This document shows positions 25,874-35,664 of a stretch of DNA of 64,000 nucleotides, piece by piece. Positions within the stretch are counted from its first letter, which is position 1. Every line of letters starts with the position of its first letter. The translations under genes were made by a program, and so were the position numbers. Source of the stretch: Limnobaculum parvum (GTDB lineage Bacteria > Pseudomonadota > Gammaproteobacteria > Enterobacterales > Enterobacteriaceae); NCBI RefSeq assembly GCF_003096015.2, contig NZ_CP029185.2, positions 2,266,001 to 2,330,000 on the forward strand. The letters run 5' to 3'. The notes under the pieces were generated by a model. The model had not been told where the DNA came from. It searched no databases and worked only from the letters and a program-made list of their open reading frames with translations.

Positions 25874-28207
25874 TTACGCCTCCGCTCTGACATCGACTAA
25901 GGTACTGTTACAGCTGTGGCCTGTTCCCAGTACTTCAGTCAAATCGTTAGTCACATGGCTACTGCTGCCCCCCTGCTGTTCCCACCAACCGTTATCAAGG
26001 CTGACAACACCACGCTTAATCTGGCGGGTGACAACCGCCAACGCACGGTGTTCCCCACGGTTGTTAAAGGCGATAGCCCATTCTCCGTGACGAATATTAC
26101 GGCTGGCTGCATCATCTGGATGAATCATGATATTAGGTTGATTACGCTGAACTTCGAGGATCCACTCATTCATGCCATGACTGGAATGAACGCTACGCGC
26201 CAGCTTGCGCTGAACGGCCATTAGTGGGTACTTCTGAGCCAACTCAGGTGAACCTTTCGGCGACTCCTTCACCTGCATATAGGTGACAATCGGCGCAAAG
26301 TCCTTTTTCTGCCACTCTTCAACAAAAAAGTGGGCTTTCCTAGTTGGCGTGCGAAAGATACCGTCTTTGAATGGAATCCATGGTGCATCAACGGGCTTAA
26401 TCGGCCCTTTGCGCAGTTGTTCAATGGTAATTCCGGTTCCTTCCAGACAATTCTCAATGTAATGCTCAATCGGTTGATTAAACACTTCACCAAAACCAAA
26501 GCGTTCTGCCAGGCGAGCAAAAATCCAATAGTCCGGTTTCGCTTCGCCCACTGGCTCTACGGCTTTTTCCATCAGTTGTACATAGTGACTGCGAACCCCG
26601 GCCATCAGGCTGACGTCCTCAAAAATGGTCGTCACGGGTAACACCAAGTCAGCATACAGCGTGGTTGAGGTCATCAAGTTGTCGGCAACCACCACGAAAG
26701 GCACTTTCTTCAGCGCTTTCTTCACCATATTGGTGTTAGGCAACTGAGTCAGCACGCCCATGGTCATGATCCACCAAAAATTGATCGGATGCGGTCGCTC
26801 ATTGACGATCCAGTCACCCACTTTTGATACAGGGATAGGGGGGATCTTTTGAACTTCTTTCGGCGCAGGTAATGGGGGATTGATCTTGATCATCTGACGC
26901 ACGCCACCGGCATCACACACCCCGCCACCGGCTTTACCCATGTTGCCGGTCAACAATGCCAGATAGAATTGCCCCGCCGCCACATAAGTACCAAACTCAG
27001 TACGCTGTGCTCCAGACATATTCTGTACGATCATGGCTGGTTTACTGCTGGCATATTCTCTTGCCAAACGAAGTACTGTGGCCGCTGGTACATCGGTTTC
27101 GGCTTCAACTTTGGCTAAATCCCACTGTTGAGACTCAGTACGGATCAGCTCAAATACGGTTGTATATTCAGCATTAGCCGGCAGTTCGGCTTTGGTTAGC
27201 GCAGGGACAATGCCTGGCGCATCATGACGAACCGTGCTTTGCGTTAAGGTGTCATATACCAGATAGCTTTCCGCATCCTCTGGTTTTTCCCGCATTTGTT
27301 TTTTCTGAGCATCAACTAAATAGACGGCACCCGTATGCTGACGTAAAAAATCAACATCATATAGCTGCTCGTCCATGATAATTTTTATCATGCCCAGCGC
27401 CAGTGCCGTATCGGTACCCGGGATAATAGAAACCCATTCATCAGCTTTAGCAGCCGTTTCATTAAAACGTGGGTCAATTACCACCAGACGGGCACCATTG
27501 GCCTGTGCCTTGATGTATTCTTTAAAGTAGGCCTGCATGGTCACCGCTGGGTTATTTCCCCAGCAAAGGATATAGCGACTATCGGCAATCGTATCGCGCA
27601 TATCCGCATAACGTAGCCCTACGATTGGCATCATCGCTGCGGTTACCGCAGAACAACAGAGGGATCCCGCCTGTTTGGTTGAACCACCCAAATAGTCGAA
27701 AAACGCTTTCCCCATATCATTTTTAATCGAGTCCATGTTACCGGCATGGGTAGAAAGCATCATGCCTTTATTACCATGAGTGGCAATAGTGTCACGAATA
27801 TTTTTCTCAATCAGATCTAACGCCTCATCCCATGAGATCGGCCTAAACTTACCTTCCCCTTTTTCACCAACCCGAAGCAGCGGCGTTTTCACTCGCTGTT
27901 TATGATAAACCCACTTGGTACGACTCATCCCACGCAGGCAACACTTCACGTTGAAATCTTTGCTGGCTTCAATTTTTTTCAGCTCGCCCTGATAGACATA
28001 AGCCGTTAAATTGCAGTGTAAACACTCCATCGCGCAGGTGGAGCGAAAAGTCTGATAATCGCTGAGCTTTAAACGAACTCTTGGTAATGGTTTTTTATCC
28101 TCACTAACCAGTGAAAACGCACAAGGCGAAATACTCGCTAGGCCAATTACCCCTAATCCTTTTAGCAGGGTTCGACGATTCAGTCTGATATCCGATATGT
28201 TTTTCAT
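25874..28207 (-). CDS. Tat-exported molybdopterin oxidoreductase, DmsA/YnfE-like
   Basis: 777 residues from ATG 28207. Tat signal LNRRTLLKG near residues 9-17. A first FeS motif TCAMECLHCN with the fourth Cys in NVKCCLRG, then MGD-binding regions (CWGNNPAVTM, VVIDPRFNETAAKAD, C-terminal HPDDAASRNIRHGEW). Overall organisation is DMSO-reductase type II family with DmsB and DmsC partners. The expected molybdenum ligand region is GSLCCSAVTAAM, which has Cys rather than an obvious Ser, so DMSO is not a safe substrate call; a sulfur or nitrogen oxyanion is possible. No dedicated chaperone (DmsD) is adjacent. Confidence 0.88.
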   Translation of the reverse strand: MKNISDIRLNRRTLLKGLGVIGLASISPCAFSLVSEDKKPLPRVRLKLSDYQTFRSTCAMECLHCNLTAYVYQGELKKIEASKDFNVKCCLRGMSRTKWVYHKQRVKTPLLRVGEKGEGKFRPISWDEALDLIEKNIRDTIATHGNKGMMLSTHAGNMDSIKNDMGKAFFDYLGGSTKQAGSLCCSAVTAAMMPIVGLRYADMRDTIADSRYILCWGNNPAVTMQAYFKEYIKAQANGARLVVIDPRFNETAAKADEWVSIIPGTDTALALGMIKIIMDEQLYDVDFLRQHTGAVYLVDAQKKQMREKPEDAESYLVYDTLTQSTVRHDAPGIVPALTKAELPANAEYTTVFELIRTESQQWDLAKVEAETDVPAATVLRLAREYASSKPAMIVQNMSGAQRTEFGTYVAAGQFYLALLTGNMGKAGGGVCDAGGVRQMIKINPPLPAPKEVQKIPPIPVSKVGDWIVNERPHPINFWWIMTMGVLTQLPNTNMVKKALKKVPFVVVADNLMTSTTLYADLVLPVTTIFEDVSLMAGVRSHYVQLMEKAVEPVGEAKPDYWIFARLAERFGFGEVFNQPIEHYIENCLEGTGITIEQLRKGPIKPVDAPWIPFKDGIFRTPTRKAHFFVEEWQKKDFAPIVTYMQVKESPKGSPELAQKYPLMAVQRKLARSVHSSHGMNEWILEVQRNQPNIMIHPDDAASRNIRHGEWAIAFNNRGEHRALAVVTRQIKRGVVSLDNGWWEQQGGSSSHVTNDLTEVLGTGHSCNSTLVDVRAEA

Positions 28208-28281
28208 GATGTTTCCGCCACATCTTATGTTTATGGTCATCCTCACATTTGCCTGTCTTCCTGTTAAATAACACATAAAAG

Positions 28282-28315
28282 ACACCATAAGTTAACTGCG
28301 GTTAACTTATGGTGT
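28282..28315. promoter_or_regulatory. Perfect 15-bp inverted repeat at the molybdoenzyme promoter
   Basis: ACACCATAAGTTAAC (28282-28296), TGCG, GTTAACTTATGGTGT (28301-28315). It adjoins an FNR-like box and would cover the -10 region if FNR binds at -41.5. This is the layout of a repressor operator; the divergent IclR-type regulator is the natural candidate. It could also form a hairpin if transcribed. Confidence 0.65.
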
Positions 28316-28316
28316 A

Positions 28317-28330
28317 CTGATCGAGATCAA
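28317..28330 (-). promoter_or_regulatory. FNR-like box
   Basis: CTGAT-CGAG-ATCAA matches the FNR consensus TTGAT-N4-ATCAA at nine of ten positions. With FNR at -41.5 the leftward transcript would begin near 28282, about 75 bp before the catalytic-subunit ATG. Supports anaerobic induction. Confidence 0.6.
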
Positions 28331-28486
28331 CTTACCTCTTTATGTTTAATCAGTATTAGGCATGAAAAAACACCACGACTCCCCATTCGAGTTAGTGTTG
28401 TAGGGGTTATTCTGGTCAGAACGGTTGAAAAAAGGTAAACTTCTGGGTCATTTGTTATTCATATCGTTTGTTGAGGCGCGTTTCGG

Positions 28487-29185
28487 ATGTCAGATACCCA
28501 GGGTATAAACTCGGTAGAGATTGCAATTACTATTCTCGAAGCGCTTGCTGAACACAATAAACCAGCCAGAGCCATTGATATAGCACGCCTGTCTGGGCTA
28601 TCCAAAAGCCGATTACACAAGTATCTGGTGTCGTTAAGCCGATGCGATATGATTTATCAAGATCCGGAAACCAGCCTTTACTCGTTAGGTAATAAGCTGT
28701 CCGTATTAGGCGTTGCGGCACAAAAGCAGAATGGTACGCTCACCACTATCAATAATGCGTTATCCCTGCTTAGGGATAAACTCAATATCTCTACTGGCCT
28801 TGCTATTCAAAAAGGCAATTCAATTAATCTGGTTCAATATAATCGCAGCAATAAAAATATTGAGATTGATTATAAAGATAATACGCCGATTCCACTGACA
28901 AACAGCGCTGCGGGAAAAATCTTTTTAACCTATGATGAAAGCTATCAACATGAAAAAATCTTAAGGGAAGAAGAACGACAGCAGATAATCCAATCGGGTT
29001 ACTCAATTCGTTTGACAGAAACAGAAGGTATCCCAGGCGATCGTGCAATCTCTTGCCCTATATTTAGTTCATCAGGGCGTTTGATCGGTGCTGCGGTTAT
29101 GATGGGGTTGTTGCCTGATACATATCAAGAGTTACACCCTCTGGCCCTTCAATTACTCTCTACGATAAAAGAGATAAGGTTATAA
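28487..29185 (+). CDS. IclR-family transcriptional regulator
   Basis: 232 residues. N-terminal winged helix (about 8-65; ARAIDIARLSGLSKSRLHKYL) and C-terminal IclR ligand domain (AAGKIFLTYD, AISCPIFSSSGRLIGAAVMM). Divergent from the molybdoenzyme operon, sharing a 280-bp region with the FNR-like box and palindrome, so local regulation is likely. Effector unknown. GAGG lies about 11 bases before the ATG. Confidence 0.88.
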   Translation: MSDTQGINSVEIAITILEALAEHNKPARAIDIARLSGLSKSRLHKYLVSLSRCDMIYQDPETSLYSLGNKLSVLGVAAQKQNGTLTTINNALSLLRDKLNISTGLAIQKGNSINLVQYNRSNKNIEIDYKDNTPIPLTNSAAGKIFLTYDESYQHEKILREEERQQIIQSGYSIRLTETEGIPGDRAISCPIFSSSGRLIGAAVMMGLLPDTYQELHPLALQLLSTIKEIRL

Positions 29186-29442
29186 TTATTTTCTCTTAAT
29201 CCGGTGACTGGCAATCATTTTAATGAATAAATCACACCTGTAATTCCCATATTCACGTATAGACAGTCGCAATTATCGGCCTTAACCGGATACTTAAAAT
29301 TAATAATTCAGTCTTACCAAGAAAACCAGAATAAAGCACTGGTAAGTTATTCCTAAATACTATAAACCAATGGGTGCAGCAAGTAACACCTTAAGATACA
29401 ATAAACAGTTGATTGATTAACTACTAAATTTCAGGATATTCA

Positions 29443-29940
29443 ATGATTACTCTTCATACCAACCACGGCGATATTGCGATAAAACTTTTCACTAAAGAAG
29501 CGCCCGGTACAACGCAGAATTTTTTAGATTATTGCCGTAGCGGTTTCTATGATGGGACCCTTTTTCACCGCGTAATCAATGGTTTTATGATTCAAGGCGG
29601 CGGTTATACCTCAGGTATGGATGAGAAATACACTAACGACACCATTAAGAACGAAGCCAACAACGGGCTGAAAAATACCCGAGGTACTCTGGCAATGGCT
29701 CGTACCGCTGCACCTCACTCCGCGACAGCACAATTCTTTATTAACCTAGTGAACAATGATTTCCTGAATTTCCGTTCAGAAAGTGGTGACGGCTGGGGAT
29801 ATTGCGTATTCGCTGAAGTGGTTGAAGGCATGGACGTAGTGGATAAAATCAAAAGTGTCAAAACCAAACGCTCAGGTATGCACCAAGACGTTCCCGTTGA
29901 AGATGTGATTATCAATAACGTCACTATTGATGAAGAATAA
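29443..29940 (+). CDS. ppiB: Peptidyl-prolyl cis-trans isomerase B
   Basis: 165 residues (E. coli 164), cytoplasmic cyclophilin. FHRVINGFMIQGGG and the active-site region TAQFFINLVNND are intact. Catalyses prolyl isomerisation. It is followed after nine bases by lpxH, the same order as E. coli. Confidence 0.96.
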   Translation: MITLHTNHGDIAIKLFTKEAPGTTQNFLDYCRSGFYDGTLFHRVINGFMIQGGGYTSGMDEKYTNDTIKNEANNGLKNTRGTLAMARTAAPHSATAQFFINLVNNDFLNFRSESGDGWGYCVFAEVVEGMDVVDKIKSVKTKRSGMHQDVPVEDVIINNVTIDEE

Positions 29941-29949
29941 TATTCATTG

Positions 29950-30675
29950 ATGACCACGCTATTTATCGCCGATCTTCACCTCAGTGATCATGAACCAGCA
30001 ATCACCGCTGGTTTTCTCGCCTTTCTACAAAGGGAGGCTGTTCATGCAGATGCACTCTATATTTTGGGGGATCTGTTTGAGTTCTGGATCGGCGATGATG
30101 ACCCTAATGAATTACACGATACGGTAGCGCAGGCGCTGGCTGAACTACACGATAAGGGCGTTCCTTGCTATTTTATTCATGGCAATCGTGACTTCCTTAT
30201 CGGTAAAGATTTCGCCAAGCGTAGTAAGATGACGCTATTACCGGAAGAGCACATCATCGACGTTTATGGTCAGAACATATTGATTATGCACGGTGATACT
30301 TTGTGTATAGACGATCCTGATTATCTACGCTTTCGCCGTTATATTCGTAATTCAATGATTCAGAAAATATTCTTGTCTCTGCCATTGTGCTTACGCCAAA
30401 GAATCGCCGGAAAATTACGCCGTCAAAGTACAAGAAGCAACCGCGCCAAATCTTCACTGATGATGGACGTCAACCCACTGGCAGTCATTAAAGCACTCAA
30501 AGATCATAAAGTGATACACATGATACATGGTCATACCCATCGACCTGCCATCCATGATATGACCATTGGTGGGCGACTGTCTCAACGTGCCGTACTGGGT
30601 GCCTGGCATGATCATGGTTCGGTCTTACGTGTCGATCCTGACGCTAAAATTGAGCTGGTCAGCTTTCCACTGTAG
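29950..30675 (+). CDS. lpxH: UDP-2,3-diacylglucosamine hydrolase LpxH
   Basis: 241 residues (E. coli 240). Metallophosphoesterase motifs: DLHLSDHEP, GDLFEFWIGDD, HGNRDF, HGDT and HGHTHRP. It cuts UDP-2,3-diacylglucosamine to lipid X in lipid A synthesis, at the inner membrane surface. I take the ATG at 29950, not the in-frame TTG three bases before it. Confidence 0.96.
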   Translation: MTTLFIADLHLSDHEPAITAGFLAFLQREAVHADALYILGDLFEFWIGDDDPNELHDTVAQALAELHDKGVPCYFIHGNRDFLIGKDFAKRSKMTLLPEEHIIDVYGQNILIMHGDTLCIDDPDYLRFRRYIRNSMIQKIFLSLPLCLRQRIAGKLRRQSTRSNRAKSSLMMDVNPLAVIKALKDHKVIHMIHGHTHRPAIHDMTIGGRLSQRAVLGAWHDHGSVLRVDPDAKIELVSFPL

Positions 30676-30743
30676 TCTCTAAAATCGGTTTCTCCTACCG
30701 CCTTGTTGCTGATATTCGCGCAATAATTATGAAAAGTCACATG

Positions 30744-30759
30744 ACGCAAACGTTTCCCT
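30744..30759 (+). promoter_or_regulatory. PurR operator upstream of purE
   Basis: ACGCAAACGTTTCCCT matches the PurR consensus ACGCAAACGTTTGCGT in 14 of 16 positions. It lies about 150 bp before purE, so purEK should be repressed by purines. Confidence 0.8.
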
Positions 30760-30905
30760 CACCATCAAGCCGTGGTATCCTCTACGCCCTCATACAATAA
30801 GTATGAACATATTGTCGTGCTTTGGTTGATAACCGTATGTTGTCGCGTTATGTTTTATCCCAAGATTTCAATTACTGCCTGCACTAACACAGGAGCATCA
30901 CACCT

Positions 30906-31415
30906 ATGCCAGCCAACGCTGCCGAGGCAAAAATTGCTATTGTTATGGGGTCCAAAAGTGACTGGGCTACCATGCAGTTTGCCGCCGATATTCTGACCGC
31001 CTTAAACATCCCTTTTCACACTGAAGTTGTCTCCGCACATCGTACACCAGATAAACTATTCAGTTTTGCTGAGCAAGCCCAAAACAATGGGTTTGATGTG
31101 ATCATTGCGGGTGCTGGCGGCGCAGCCCACTTACCGGGAATGCTGGCGGCTAAAACCTTGGTACCCGTACTCGGTGTTCCGGTACAAAGCGCAGCCCTGA
31201 GCGGTATAGATAGCCTTTACTCCATCGTTCAGATGCCTCGAGGTATTCCGGTTGGTACGCTGGCAATTGGTAAAGCCGGTGCTGCCAATGCCGCCCTGCT
31301 AGCGGCTCAAATTTTGGCGCTGCATGACCCACAGATTGCTACTCGCTTGGCAGAATGGCGGCGCAAACAGACGGATGACGTACTGGATAACCCCGATCCG
31401 AGGGAACCGGCATGA
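30906..31415 (+). CDS. purE: N5-CAIR mutase PurE
   Basis: 169 residues, same as E. coli. GSKSDWATMQFAA, the active-site AHRTPDKLF, and GAGGAAHLPGM are intact. Converts N5-CAIR to CAIR in purine synthesis. AGGAG is ten bases before the ATG. Overlaps purK by four bases. Confidence 0.97.
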   Translation: MPANAAEAKIAIVMGSKSDWATMQFAADILTALNIPFHTEVVSAHRTPDKLFSFAEQAQNNGFDVIIAGAGGAAHLPGMLAAKTLVPVLGVPVQSAALSGIDSLYSIVQMPRGIPVGTLAIGKAGAANAALLAAQILALHDPQIATRLAEWRRKQTDDVLDNPDPREPA

Positions 31416-32479
31416 AACCCGTCTGCGTATTAGGTAATGGTCAGTTAGGCCGAATGTTAAGTCAGGCTGGAGAACCGTTAGGGATTGCAGTCTATCCCGT
31501 AGGTCTGGATGCAGAACCCGAAGCCGTGCCTTATCAGCATGCGGTAATTACTGCCGAAATCGAACGCTGGCCCGATACCCCATTAACTCAAGTACTGGCA
31601 AACCATACGGGTTTCGTTAATCGGGACATATTTCCGCAGTTGGCGGACCGCCTAACACAAAAGCAATTGCTGGATAGGCTCAATCTGGCAACCGCACCTT
31701 GGCAGCCGCTAAACGCGGCTACCGAATGGCCTGCAATTCTGAACCGCCTCGGTTCACTGACTATCGTTAAACGACGCGTTGGTGGCTACGACGGTCGAGG
31801 TCAGTGGCGAGTAAAACCCGGCGATGAAGAGTACTTACCCGATGAAATCTATGGCGAATGCATTGTTGAACAAGGCATCGCCTTTAGCGGTGAAGTCTCT
31901 CTGGTTGGGGCTCGCAACCAGCATGGTGAGTGTGTGTTTTATCCACTGACTCACAACCTGCATGAAGAAGGTATTTTGCGTACCAGCGTTGCGTTGCCAG
32001 CACCCAATGCTCATTTACAGCAGCAGGCGGAAGAGATGCTTAGCGCGCTCCTCAATGAGCTCAAATACGTTGGCGTGATGGCGATGGAGTGTTTTATTGT
32101 TGACGGTAATCTGCTGATTAATGAGTTAGCTCCTCGAGTACACAATAGCGGACACTGGACACAAAACGGTGCTTCAATCAGTCAGTTTGAGCTTCATTTA
32201 CGAGCAATTCTTAACCTGCCAATGCCGCAACCGGATGTCGCAACGCCATCAATAATGGTCAATTTAATCGGTACCAACGTCAATCCACAGTGGCTATCGC
32301 TACCGCTGATTCATCTACACTGGTATGACAAAGAAGTACGGGAAGGTAGAAAAGTTGGGCATTTAAATCTGAATCATCCCGACCGTCAGGTATTAAAACA
32401 AACATTAATACAGCTTAAACCGATGATGGATGAGGTCTATGGGTCCAGTATTGATTGGGCTTTAGATAAATTAAAGTAA
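31412..32479 (+). CDS. purK: N5-CAIR synthetase PurK
   Basis: 355 residues (E. coli 355). ATP-grasp enzyme beginning MKPVCVLGNGQLGRML; RRVGGYDGRGQW and NELAPRVHNSGHWT are the nucleotide/substrate loops. Makes N5-CAIR from AIR, ATP and bicarbonate. Coupled to purE by ATGA. Confidence 0.97.
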   Translation: MKPVCVLGNGQLGRMLSQAGEPLGIAVYPVGLDAEPEAVPYQHAVITAEIERWPDTPLTQVLANHTGFVNRDIFPQLADRLTQKQLLDRLNLATAPWQPLNAATEWPAILNRLGSLTIVKRRVGGYDGRGQWRVKPGDEEYLPDEIYGECIVEQGIAFSGEVSLVGARNQHGECVFYPLTHNLHEEGILRTSVALPAPNAHLQQQAEEMLSALLNELKYVGVMAMECFIVDGNLLINELAPRVHNSGHWTQNGASISQFELHLRAILNLPMPQPDVATPSIMVNLIGTNVNPQWLSLPLIHLHWYDKEVREGRKVGHLNLNHPDRQVLKQTLIQLKPMMDEVYGSSIDWALDKLK

Positions 32480-32495
32480 CCTGAATAACTTCATT

Positions 32496-32527
32496 GAAGG
32501 TTTCGTTCACATCGGAACGAAACCTTC
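32496..32527. terminator. 13-bp perfect hairpin between purK and ybbP
   Basis: GAAGGTTTCGTTC / GAACGAAACCTTC with loop ACATCG, between convergent genes. No long T-run. Confidence 0.6.
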
Positions 32528-32545
32528 GTTAACTATCAACAACCA

Positions 32546-34981
32546 CTAATCCTGATAGCGTCGATACAAAGCCTTTCCTTTCAGCAGACTCACGCCTAAC
32601 CACCCACCGCATAAGGACAGCAACACCGCACACAGTAGCGGAAGCACGATCCACATCAGATAGTTTGGCTGCCATGGGAAATCAAACACTTTGTACTGCA
32701 ACCACCACAGGGAAACCTCAGCGCCGATAGCTGCCGTAATGCCTGCCGCCAGCCCTAATAAAGCAAACTCGCTCCACAATGTTCGCCGCAGAAGACGTTT
32801 TCCCGCGCCCAGAGTGCGATAAACCACCAACTCCTGTCGGCGTTGACGCATCCCAACCTGCACCTGAGCTAACAGCAGCAACACACCGCAAACCACCACT
32901 AACACCACCATCGCCTCCAGCGCCTGAGCTACCTGCTGGAATACGGTAGAAATCTGTTTAAGAATGCTACCTATATCCATCAGACTCAAGGTTGGGAACT
33001 GGCGGTTTAGCTGAACCAATGCCGGCCCCTCTTGCTGATAGCGAAAGCTGGTTAAATAGGTTTGAGGTAAACTGTTCAGCGCCCCTTCAGGGAAGATAAA
33101 ATAAAAGTTAGGCTTTAGGCTCTCCCAGTCTACCCGTCGCAGGCTGGAAATCGTTGCTTCAAACGTTCGGGTATCACCGCTAAAAGTCAGCTTATCGCCA
33201 ATGTTCACATTCAAACGCCCGGCTAAACCTTCATCAATGGATACTTCCCCGGACTTTGGCGGCCAATTTCCTTTGGTAATATCGTTTGGCGATGACTTAT
33301 TAACCGCCAGCCAAGTCAGATTCAGTTCGCGATTAACCGCCTCACCGCCCGGATCGTCCTCTTTCACCAGTTTAGTGGCTTCCTGCTGATTTATTTGGGT
33401 CAACCGCACCCGCACTATAGGATAAAACTCGCCCGGTGCAATGTGATGGGTGGTAAAGAACTGTTCCAGCGCCGGTAGTTGCTGCTTGGTCATATTCATA
33501 ACGAAATAGTTAGGGCTACCCGGTGGGATCTGCTGCTGCCAGCGATCCAACAACTCTCCCCGCAGCATAAACAGCAAGGCCAATAACATAAATGAGAACG
33601 AGAAAGCCGAAAGCTGACTGGTGGTTATCCAAGGCTGGCGTAATAGGCGATTAACCGCTAAACGCAGTGCCAAATTCTTGAGTGTAATGCGTCGTAACAG
33701 TAACAAACTGCACCAGCCAAGAGCACCTAGCAATAAAGAAAGCACCAAAATACCAAACAGCGCCCCCCACCACATCGGGTTAAACCCCACCAGCGCAGCC
33801 AGCAATAACACCACAATCACGCTAATCATCGGTAGGTAAAACTTCAGCGGCCAGACATTGCTGACAACATCTTCACGCAGTACTCGTAAAGGCCGGGTGG
33901 CTAATAATTGCTTATAGGGGCGTAGCCCAACAATCACGGAAATAAACAGTAATGAGCCTAGGCTCCATAACCATGGCCACAGGCCTGCCGCAGGCAGAGC
34001 TTTCGGCAAAACCGGTGCCAGCAGTACCATAAGACCTTTTTCAAACAGCAGACCTATAGAACAACCTACGATGGCGGCTAACAGCAACACCGATAACCAT
34101 TGCCCAATCACTAATTTACGCAACGACTGTCGCCCTGCTCCCAGCGTTTTCAACACTGCGATCAGGTTATAACGGCTACGGCAGTAGTGGCTCATAGAAA
34201 CGGCTACCGCAGCAACTGACAATAACAGGGTTAAAATAGCTGACAATAACAGGAAGTTTTGTGCCCGCTGTAGCGATTTACCGACTGCGGTTCCTGACTG
34301 CTCCATGCCAAACCAACGCTGATCCGGGCGAAGCTGAGGAGTAATAAACTCACCAAAACGGTTAAGATCCTGTTCCGCACCGGCAAACAGATAGCGATAG
34401 GTCAATCGACTTCCCGGCTGAATGGCCCCGGTTTTCTCAATATCCGCATAGTTCATCAAAATACGCGGTGCCGTTTGGAAAGGATTAAAACCCGAGTCGG
34501 GTTCCTGACGGATCTCCCCTGCAATGCGGAAAGTGGCATCCCCCACCTCCAACATCTCTCCCGGATGTGCATTCAACAGTGCCAGCAGACGAGGTGCAAC
34601 CAACACGCTACCCACTTCCGGGCGCAGATTATCGGGCAATGTTTCTAACTTACCGTACAGCGGATAATTCAGGTCGACAGCCTTAACTGATGACAGCAAA
34701 GGCACATCATTCGCATAAGCCATGGTCATGAACGAAAGCTGGCGGCTTACGCTTAATTTGTCTTTCTCTGCCTGCTGTAGCCACGCTGGCGATATGGGCT
34801 GACTCGCGGTTAACACCCGATCGGCAGCAATAAAATCACGACTCTGCTGGCTTAGTCCCTTTTCCATCCGATCGCTGATACTGCCCAATGCCAGTACACA
34901 CGCTACCGCCAGAGTCAGCGAGAACCAAACGATAAGCAACGAGGGCGAACGCCACTCCCGCCAAAACCAGCGCCAAATCAT
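32546..34981 (-). CDS. ybbP: ABC transporter permease YbbP
   Basis: 811 residues (E. coli 804). FtsX-type permease: one N-terminal helix, a periplasmic domain, and about nine further helices (HYCRSRYNLIAVLKTLGAG and VGMRQRRQELVVYRTLGAG repeats mark the two FtsX domains). Start taken at 34981 (MIWRWFWREWRSP) as in E. coli; overlaps ybbA by ATGA. Works with YbbA ATPase and probably with TesA at the membrane; substrate not settled. Confidence 0.93.
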   Translation of the reverse strand: MIWRWFWREWRSPSLLIVWFSLTLAVACVLALGSISDRMEKGLSQQSRDFIAADRVLTASQPISPAWLQQAEKDKLSVSRQLSFMTMAYANDVPLLSSVKAVDLNYPLYGKLETLPDNLRPEVGSVLVAPRLLALLNAHPGEMLEVGDATFRIAGEIRQEPDSGFNPFQTAPRILMNYADIEKTGAIQPGSRLTYRYLFAGAEQDLNRFGEFITPQLRPDQRWFGMEQSGTAVGKSLQRAQNFLLLSAILTLLLSVAAVAVSMSHYCRSRYNLIAVLKTLGAGRQSLRKLVIGQWLSVLLLAAIVGCSIGLLFEKGLMVLLAPVLPKALPAAGLWPWLWSLGSLLFISVIVGLRPYKQLLATRPLRVLREDVVSNVWPLKFYLPMISVIVVLLLAALVGFNPMWWGALFGILVLSLLLGALGWCSLLLLRRITLKNLALRLAVNRLLRQPWITTSQLSAFSFSFMLLALLFMLRGELLDRWQQQIPPGSPNYFVMNMTKQQLPALEQFFTTHHIAPGEFYPIVRVRLTQINQQEATKLVKEDDPGGEAVNRELNLTWLAVNKSSPNDITKGNWPPKSGEVSIDEGLAGRLNVNIGDKLTFSGDTRTFEATISSLRRVDWESLKPNFYFIFPEGALNSLPQTYLTSFRYQQEGPALVQLNRQFPTLSLMDIGSILKQISTVFQQVAQALEAMVVLVVVCGVLLLLAQVQVGMRQRRQELVVYRTLGAGKRLLRRTLWSEFALLGLAAGITAAIGAEVSLWWLQYKVFDFPWQPNYLMWIVLPLLCAVLLSLCGGWLGVSLLKGKALYRRYQD

Positions 34982-35664
34982 GACTCCTCCCACAGCTTAC
35001 CGTCGCGTAAGCGCAGTCTGCGTTGGCAACGTGCCGCCAACGTTTCATCATGCGTCACCAGCACCAGCGTAGTGGCATAATCGCGATTCAGAGAAAACAG
35101 CAGATCGGCAATTTTTATTCCCGTCTGTCGGTCGAGATTTCCCGTGGGTTCATCAGCAAAGAGAATTTTAGGGCGACCAATAAAAGCACGAGCAATGGCC
35201 ACACGCTGCTGTTCACCCCCGGAAAGCTGCGCGGGTAAATGGCCAATACGCTGGCCTAATCCAAGCTGCTCTAGCAGTTGGGTGGCCTGTTGTTTACTGC
35301 TGCGTTCGTTATCACCCCGCAGCAGCGCCGGTAACTGTACATTTTCCAGCGCGGTCAGGGTGGGCACCAGCATAAATGATTGAAACACAAAACCCACATT
35401 TTGAGCGCGCAACGCAGCTCTGGCTTCTTCATCTAACTCAGGTAGTGATTGCCCTAATAACTTGATATCTCCGTTACTGCCATCATCCAGACCGGCGAGA
35501 ATACCCAGCAATGTCGATTTACCTGAGCCTGATTCACCAATTAATGCTATTGTTTCAGCAGATTTGACAACTAACTCAACTCCGGTAAGGATGTTGAGCT
35601 TATGCTCTCCTTCACCAACAAATTTATTTAAATGATGAACTTCAAGAACATTATTCTCAGGCAT
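34978..35664 (-). CDS. ybbA: ABC transporter ATPase YbbA
   Basis: 228 residues (E. coli 228). Walker A GESGSGKST, signature LSGGEQQR, Walker B ILFADEP. LolD/MacB-like ATPase partner of YbbP. Its first 33 bases overlap the start of the divergent tesA gene on the other strand, an arrangement also found in E. coli. Confidence 0.94.
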   Translation of the reverse strand: MPENNVLEVHHLNKFVGEGEHKLNILTGVELVVKSAETIALIGESGSGKSTLLGILAGLDDGSNGDIKLLGQSLPELDEEARAALRAQNVGFVFQSFMLVPTLTALENVQLPALLRGDNERSSKQQATQLLEQLGLGQRIGHLPAQLSGGEQQRVAIARAFIGRPKILFADEPTGNLDRQTGIKIADLLFSLNRDYATTLVLVTHDETLAARCQRRLRLRDGKLWEES

